Source: Candidatus Electrothrix aarhusensis (GTDB taxonomy: Bacteria; Desulfobacterota; Desulfobulbia; Desulfobulbales; Desulfobulbaceae). From it: DNA of 45,915 nt. The notes beneath the pieces are model-generated. The model saw only the letters and a program-made list of their open reading frames with translations, did not search any database and was not told the DNA's origin. Made by a program: the position numbers and the translations under genes. The DNA is taken from positions 1 through 45,915 of the forward strand of contig MTKO01000078.1 in assembly GCA_004028505.1 (NCBI GenBank). The letters run 5' to 3'. Positions 41,463-45,915 of this stretch are shown here, piece after piece; position 1 is the stretch's first letter, and each line of letters begins with the position of its first letter.

Positions 41463-43022
41463 TATGCTCCTCCTCGTAGAATGATTTACCAACGGGCAGC
41501 TTCCCGGTTATAGGCAGGTAGAGTTTGGGTTCAAAAATAGAATTGGTCAGGGACGATAGCACCTGTTCATCTTTGGCAAAAACAGTCGCAGCCTCCATCA
41601 CCTGGCTGGTGAGAAAGCGGGTATTGGCTTCCGGGATGGCAAAAGCGGTCGGCAGATAACCAGGCCGACCGGCTAAGGTGAAGCCCCAGTCTCCAGCAAA
41701 GGACGGGACATTGACCTTATAGCGCAGGACCTCAAAACCGGCATTGCTCATGGTCTCACCGATTGCCCGGAAGGTCTCCCGCGTCATCAGGGGCGAGGTG
41801 GACTGACTGACCACTAAACCGTCCGCAGTAAGCCGCCGGCCCAGCAGGTTGTAAAATTCAACGCTGTACAACTTGCTCAAGGCCTCGTTATGGGGGTCTG
41901 GCAGATCAATAATAACCCGGTCAAAGATTTCCTTGCTTTGACGCAGGAAGGCAAAGGCGTCTTCGTTGCGGATACTGACCCGAGGATTTTGCAGGGCTCC
42001 CTGATTTAGGCGAGTGATCGGGGCCAAGGTTGAGCAGATTCTGGTTATAGCCGGATCAATATCCACCAGGGTGATCCGTTGTACATCCTGGTATTTTAGG
42101 ATTTCCCGGACTGCCAAGCCGTCCCCACCGCCGAGAATCAAGACCTCCTTGCGCGAACCAGGAGCAGACAGCACCGGATGCACCAAGGCCTCATGATAGC
42201 GGTATTCATCGACTTCGGCAAATTGAATATGGCCGTCAAGATAGAGGCGATGCCGGTTGGTTCCGTCTTCCTTGGTCAGGACGATTTTCTGATACGGGGT
42301 CTGTTCCGAAAAGATAATTCTGTCCGCATAGAGCTGGCCTTCGGCAAAAGCGGTGATTCGTTCGTTGGTAATCATGGTTGAGATCAGCAGAGCACAGACA
42401 AGAACGGCTAAGGCGGCATAGCGTCTCGGGAATCGCAGCAGAGAAGAAAAAACAACGACATTAAAAAGGGCTACTCCGGCATTGAAAAAGCCGATAACAA
42501 AGCTTGCCCGAAAGAGGCCGAGAAAGGGCAAGAGAAAGAGGGGGAAGGCAACAGAGCCGATCAGCGCACCAAGGTAATCCAGGGAGAGAACATCGGCAAT
42601 GGAACGGCGGATATCGCCGGTCTCGCTCAAAACTCGGGTCAGCAGGGGGATCTCCATGCCTACCAGGGTGCCGATGATGATAATCAGCCCGTACATGGTG
42701 GGCTCATAAAACCCTGACCAAGGGAACACCAGAAAGAGGATGACCGTGGAGAGACCGCCGACCAAGGCTACCAGAATTTCGATGATGACAAAGCGAGCAA
42801 TGAGGTGGTGGTTGATAAAGCGGGTGATATAGCCCCGAGGCCCATTGCCGCCATGAACAGGCCGATGGTAATGGAGAACTGGCGGACCGAGTCACCGAGC
42901 AGGTAGGCAGAAACCGTGGCGATGAGCAGCTCGTAAACAATGCCGCACAGGGCAACCACCAGTACGGAGACTTGCAGAACCGCTGCCCGTGACCGGGTCA
43001 GCTGGAATTGATCAGAAGGCAT
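41437..43022 (-). CDS. speE: Membrane-domain polyamine aminopropyltransferase, frameshifted
   Basis: Together two frames encode a protein of about 530 residues. An N-terminal membrane domain ([17 protein letters not shown], then [20 protein letters not shown]) is followed by a spermidine-synthase domain with the AdoMet-type motif [26 protein letters not shown] and DLPDPHN. The frame breaks near 42835: ATGGGCCTCGGGGCTATATC codes GLGA-I, while GGGGG instead of GGGG would give [18 protein letters not shown], as in the family. So one missing G in a run probably explains the break. The stop overlaps the DUF350 start region. If whole, it would transfer aminopropyl groups from the SpeD product. Confidence 0.82.
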
Positions 43023-43031
43023 GTGAGATGA

Positions 43032-43310
43032 TTATTTGCCGCTACGGTAGCTTCGGGAACCGCCTGATGAACGAACGCTTTTTGCGAAGGTACTTCCTGT
43101 AGAGGTTTTCTTACGGCGTTTTTTGAGGTCGATATCAAAACCGTCATAGCTCTCCTCCTCGTCCTCCTCGCCCACGAAGTTTTCACTATATTGTTCGTTA
43201 TTATATTGCGCCTCGGCTTGACTAGCATAATAGGATGGCAGGACGAATGGAATCACCAATATCCCGATAAACAGCAGAATCACTAACCCCCAAAAAACTT
43301 TCCCCCGCAT
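43032..43310 (-). CDS. Small membrane-anchored protein at the head of the speE cluster
   Basis: A 92-residue protein with one N-terminal membrane helix (VFWGLVILLFIGILVIPFVL), an acidic middle (GEEDEEESYDGFDIDL) and a basic, Ser/Arg-rich C-terminus (RSSGGSRSYRSGK). No known domain. It ends ten bases before the aminopropyltransferase start, so it is the first gene of the minus-strand cluster. The strongly bipolar charge suggests binding to a membrane partner or nucleic acid, but this is a guess. Confidence 0.65.
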   Translation of the reverse strand: MRGKVFWGLVILLFIGILVIPFVLPSYYASQAEAQYNNEQYSENFVGEEDEEESYDGFDIDLKKRRKKTSTGSTFAKSVRSSGGSRSYRSGK

Positions 43311-43634
43311 ACTTTACCCCGTCACTTGAGTTCTCTCCCGGCAATAGACTCCTTGTGCCGATTCAATTTGATGTATTTCTTGTAAGGTAAAATACTATCC
43401 TGCTTCCTTCTTAATTTCAATAACTATTACTAAATAGTTGTTTTGACAGTGAAATTTTGTCACCTAATGACGTTTTTTGGTTTTTGGAACATGCTGAGCA
43501 CTCTGTAACTCTCCCGTTCTGCAATTAACATGCGTCGGCTATTTTTTTTGTATCAGGCTAGTTTTGTATAAAATTTTGTATTTCTTCTGGTTTAAAACAG
43601 GAATTTTTACGAAATGGACTGGTTGTTGCTAATT
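43311..43634. other. AT-rich intergenic region, no gene found
   Basis: Between the speE cluster and the insertion sequence there is AT-rich DNA with no supported gene and no match to the STAND gene that the insertion sequence truncates on its other side. It presumably carries the promoter of the minus-strand cluster, but no strong promoter was chosen. Confidence 0.5.
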
Positions 43635-45172
43635 AGTATTCACTGATTTTCTCGTACAGTGCTTTATTTCATCCTTTCTATATGAAACTACAGCACTGTA
43701 AGCTGACTGAAATATGGGCGTATTTCCCCACTTTTTTCATTTCAGCCGTACAAACCAAGCTTCACCAGACTGTCTGCTTCAATTTTTTCATTTGTGTCCA
43801 GCTGGATAAATTTATGGAGGTTATAAGCAAGTTGAGATAGAGAGGTCCATATTTTATCGCCTTCAAATCCTTTATAGAGGCTGCGCCCGAAACCGCGCCA
43901 AGTCTTTGCAACAGCAATAAACCCCTCGGTTGCAGAACGGGCTTTCTTACAAAAACTCTGAATTTCATCAGGGACATCCTCGACTCGCCCCATAAATATA
44001 GTTTCAATCTTCTCCTTCCCCTCTTTCATGTTATTGAGGCTTCTATAGCCCAAATCAGTGACTGCTTTTTTTGCATAGCCCTTCATCCTCTCTCTGTACA
44101 ACTCTAATGTATTGATAAAAAGGGTTTTGTCTCCAGGGGTTCCAATAAAATTTTCAGTCGTAATCATAAATCCGTCACGATTAAAACTTACCTGCAACGT
44201 TGTGCCGAATTCGCAGGGCGGATGACTTTTTCCTTTTTTAATCGGTCGAGCGTCAACTTCATCCAGTGAGACGATTCTATTTTTGATATTTTTTTGACCT
44301 CTCAGCTTTTGTACGGTTTGATCGTCTAAAAGATTCAGAAGTTCGGACAACTGTCTTCCTGATTCAAGTTTTTTGATTAAAAATGGTACTTCCTCCAAGT
44401 AATTTTGAAAAATATTGACAGTTCCTGCGAACACAAGATAAAAATCCCACAAATAATTAATTTTTTCTTTCGATTTAGCTAGGTTGTACATTCTCCAAAG
44501 TTTCTTGATATACTTTTCATCCCACCAAACAGGCAAATCATTTTGCTTAGCAAATTGTCTCATCTTGGCAAAAGATTTATAGAGCAATTGTACATCGGTA
44601 GGATAGATAATGTTGTCTTCCAGTACCGTTGAATCGATAAGTTGAGCATCATTTTTAATTACCCCTGTTTTTCGAAGGAAATTAAAAACTTCTTTTTCAA
44701 TAATAGCGGCTCCTTCAGCCCCTATTCTTTTTCTGAAAGTACAAATTGTGCTCGGATTTATAAAAGTTTGGAGTTTCTTATCAGGGACATTACAGAAATA
44801 CTGGATATATCGATTCTCTTTAGCCTGCTGAACAACTTTTTCATCACTGAGAAGTCGCAATTTGGATACAATAACAAGGCCAAGCAATATTCGTAGTGAT
44901 TTAGCCTGGCGACCTTTTTTTATATTGTAAAACCGGCTTAACCGGCTTGTAATTTTTTGCCAGGGGATAATGGTACGCAGTATCACTAATTCATTTTTAG
45001 AATCATTAATATTATGTTTTATCCACTCTTCTAAAAAGGCTTCAGTAAAAATCTGCTCTATCATATTGGCTCCTTTTGGCTTTAATATACTGAAATTTCA
45101 TGTGTAAAAAAATGTATACTAAACCAAAAAAAGCCTTCTTTCGAGCCCATTTATGAGAAAATCAGTGAATAC
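43635..45172 (-). mobile_element. Complete insertion sequence with 19-bp perfect inverted ends
   Basis: AGTATTCACTGATTTTCTC at 43635-43653 is the exact reverse complement of 45154-45172. They bracket one transposase gene and define an element of 1538 bp. No clear target duplication is seen (flanks GCTAATT and ACTTAATG). It is AT-rich. On its right side it truncates a STAND-type gene. Confidence 0.88.
43742..45064 (-). CDS. DDE transposase of the IS5/IS1182-like type
   Basis: A 440-residue transposase. The N-terminal DUF772-like region (LRILLGLVIVSKLRLLSDEKVVQQ, NPSTICTFRKRIG) is typical of IS5/IS1182-type elements. The DDE domain can be followed with Asp in QLIDSTVLEDN, Asp in AVTDLGYRS and the Glu-containing helix ARSATEGFIAVAK. 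Length and motifs look intact, so it may be active. It fills the element between the inverted ends. Confidence 0.88.
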   Translation of the reverse strand: MIEQIFTEAFLEEWIKHNINDSKNELVILRTIIPWQKITSRLSRFYNIKKGRQAKSLRILLGLVIVSKLRLLSDEKVVQQAKENRYIQYFCNVPDKKLQTFINPSTICTFRKRIGAEGAAIIEKEVFNFLRKTGVIKNDAQLIDSTVLEDNIIYPTDVQLLYKSFAKMRQFAKQNDLPVWWDEKYIKKLWRMYNLAKSKEKINYLWDFYLVFAGTVNIFQNYLEEVPFLIKKLESGRQLSELLNLLDDQTVQKLRGQKNIKNRIVSLDEVDARPIKKGKSHPPCEFGTTLQVSFNRDGFMITTENFIGTPGDKTLFINTLELYRERMKGYAKKAVTDLGYRSLNNMKEGKEKIETIFMGRVEDVPDEIQSFCKKARSATEGFIAVAKTWRGFGRSLYKGFEGDKIWTSLSQLAYNLHKFIQLDTNEKIEADSLVKLGLYG

Positions 45173-45915
45173 TACTTAATGTACTTAATGCCTTCTCCTC
45201 AAATGCCTTTGCAAGGTTGTAGTTGGCCGCAAGGGTCTGCAGCTCCGCCTCAGCGGTTTTCCTCTCTGCAATTGCTTTTTGCTCAACAGCATGATGCCTT
45301 TCCTGCTCTGCATTCCTCCATTGCATCCCAGAAAACAACGAAAGCACCACCGCAATCACCAATCCAACAGCAAGTCCAGTAATATTCCTCCGTCGCTGTC
45401 TTTCTTTCGATTGTATCCTCTGTTCACGTGAGCTCCTCACTGACATCAATAAATTCCCGCTCTCCACCCATCAAATGGGTATCATGTGTTCCACTCCACC
45501 GCAGCGCCTCATCCAAGGGCAAGCCCCGCAACAAGGCCCCTGCATCCTGCCCACTCTCCTCCCACTGCCCCAACAACACCTGCAACTTCTCCTGCCAAAC
45601 CAGAAACTCCCGTTCCTCATCCACCCATTGCCGCAGCGTCTGCCAACGTCGAATCAATGCCTCATGCACCACCTCAACCGTTTCTTCCCCGCGTTCTTCA
45701 TTCCGCCCGGTAACGATCAGCCGTTTATCCGCCAGCCGAGTAATCAGCCCCCGATATTCCTCCGCAATCTGCCCGACCGTCGCCACCTGTCGGGTATCCT
45801 CGGTGCCCTGTCCCGGACGAACCAGCTTGAGAAAGATATGCCGGAGCTGCTCCTGTTCCTGTTCATCAAACTCCGCATAGACCGCATCCGCATGATTGGC
45901 CAGGGCCTGCTGCAC
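45173..45915 (-). pseudogene. STAND-type NTPase fragment, truncated by the insertion sequence
   Basis: This runs in from beyond the right edge of the window. The first frame (45915-45424) encodes a winged-helix-like segment typical of nSTAND/WD40 regulators: IFLKLVRPGQGTEDTRQVA, ITRLADKRLIVTG and VHEALIRRWQTLRQWVDEER. It stops at 45424 in EELT. The continuation, a basic stretch and one membrane helix (RRNITGLAVGLVIAVVLSLF), is in another frame from about 45430. One inserted base would join them as ELT-REQRIQ. The second frame then runs into the insertion sequence at 45172, so any sensor repeats are lost. No continuation is seen on the left side of the element. Confidence 0.75.

Noticed and set aside
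1..45915. CRISPR array, rRNA genes, integrase or replication origin
   Set aside because: No regularly spaced repeats, no rRNA-like sequence, no integrase and no DnaA-box cluster were seen.

Overview
The window looks like a chromosomal piece of a Desulfobulbales-type member of the Desulfobacterota. The pointers are a RACo-like corrinoid activation protein, a membrane-anchored multihaem cytochrome with CxxCH repeats, a fused ADP-forming acyl-CoA synthetase/GNAT protein, a PEP-CTERM protein, and many repeat-associated and STAND/AAA genes. A filamentous sulfur oxidiser of the cable-bacteria group is possible, but nothing here proves it. Composition is uneven: housekeeping genes are moderately GC-rich, while the 4.0-6.5 kb pair, the CvfB-like gene and the insertion sequence are clearly AT-rich.

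Layout. 0-6.8 kb is an accessory zone: the end of a MacB-type permease, a MazEF-like module inserted between that end and a decayed second copy of it, a riboswitch with terminator and a small orphan gene, a RhuM remnant, a Phd/VapC module, and a two-gene GNAT-PIN-PUA/ASCH module bracketed by two copies of a tRNA-like repeat. 7-22 kb is mostly core: an unusual NhaA, a TetR/efflux-adaptor pair, a RACo-like protein followed by a rubredoxin/glutamate-synthase-like protein, a tetrahaem membrane cytochrome with a decayed paralogue, a TraB-family membrane protein, a Sel1 protein and a PatZ-like enzyme. 22-27 kb is again accessory: a frameshifted AAA-ATPase/nuclease, an RHS C-terminal cassette with a possible immunity gene, a RAYT transposase with perfect 29-bp flanking repeats, a CvfB-like protein and an Rpn-type nuclease. 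27-36.6 kb carries gatA, a likely glycan operon (HAD protein, polytopic membrane protein, GT2, GT4) and a DUF3343/ribokinase-like pair. 36.7-40 kb is repeat-rich: a PEP-CTERM gene and a 57-aa gene, each behind a cyclic-di-GMP-I-like riboswitch, related terminators, tRNA-like repeats, a SET protein and a duplicated speD fragment. 40-43.3 kb is a polyamine-type cluster (speD, thermonuclease, DUF350, aminopropyltransferase, small membrane protein). The right end is a complete insertion sequence that truncates a STAND-type gene.

The best candidates for something new are the repeat-bracketed GNAT-PIN-PUA plus ASCH pair (3.97-6.54 kb), the RAYT-repeat-bracketed RHS cassette (23.86-24.76 kb) and the three related riboswitches driving a PEP-CTERM protein and two small orphan proteins. 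Four genes are each broken by what looks like one missing base. That pattern suggests sequencing or assembly error, and it should be settled before these genes are called dead.
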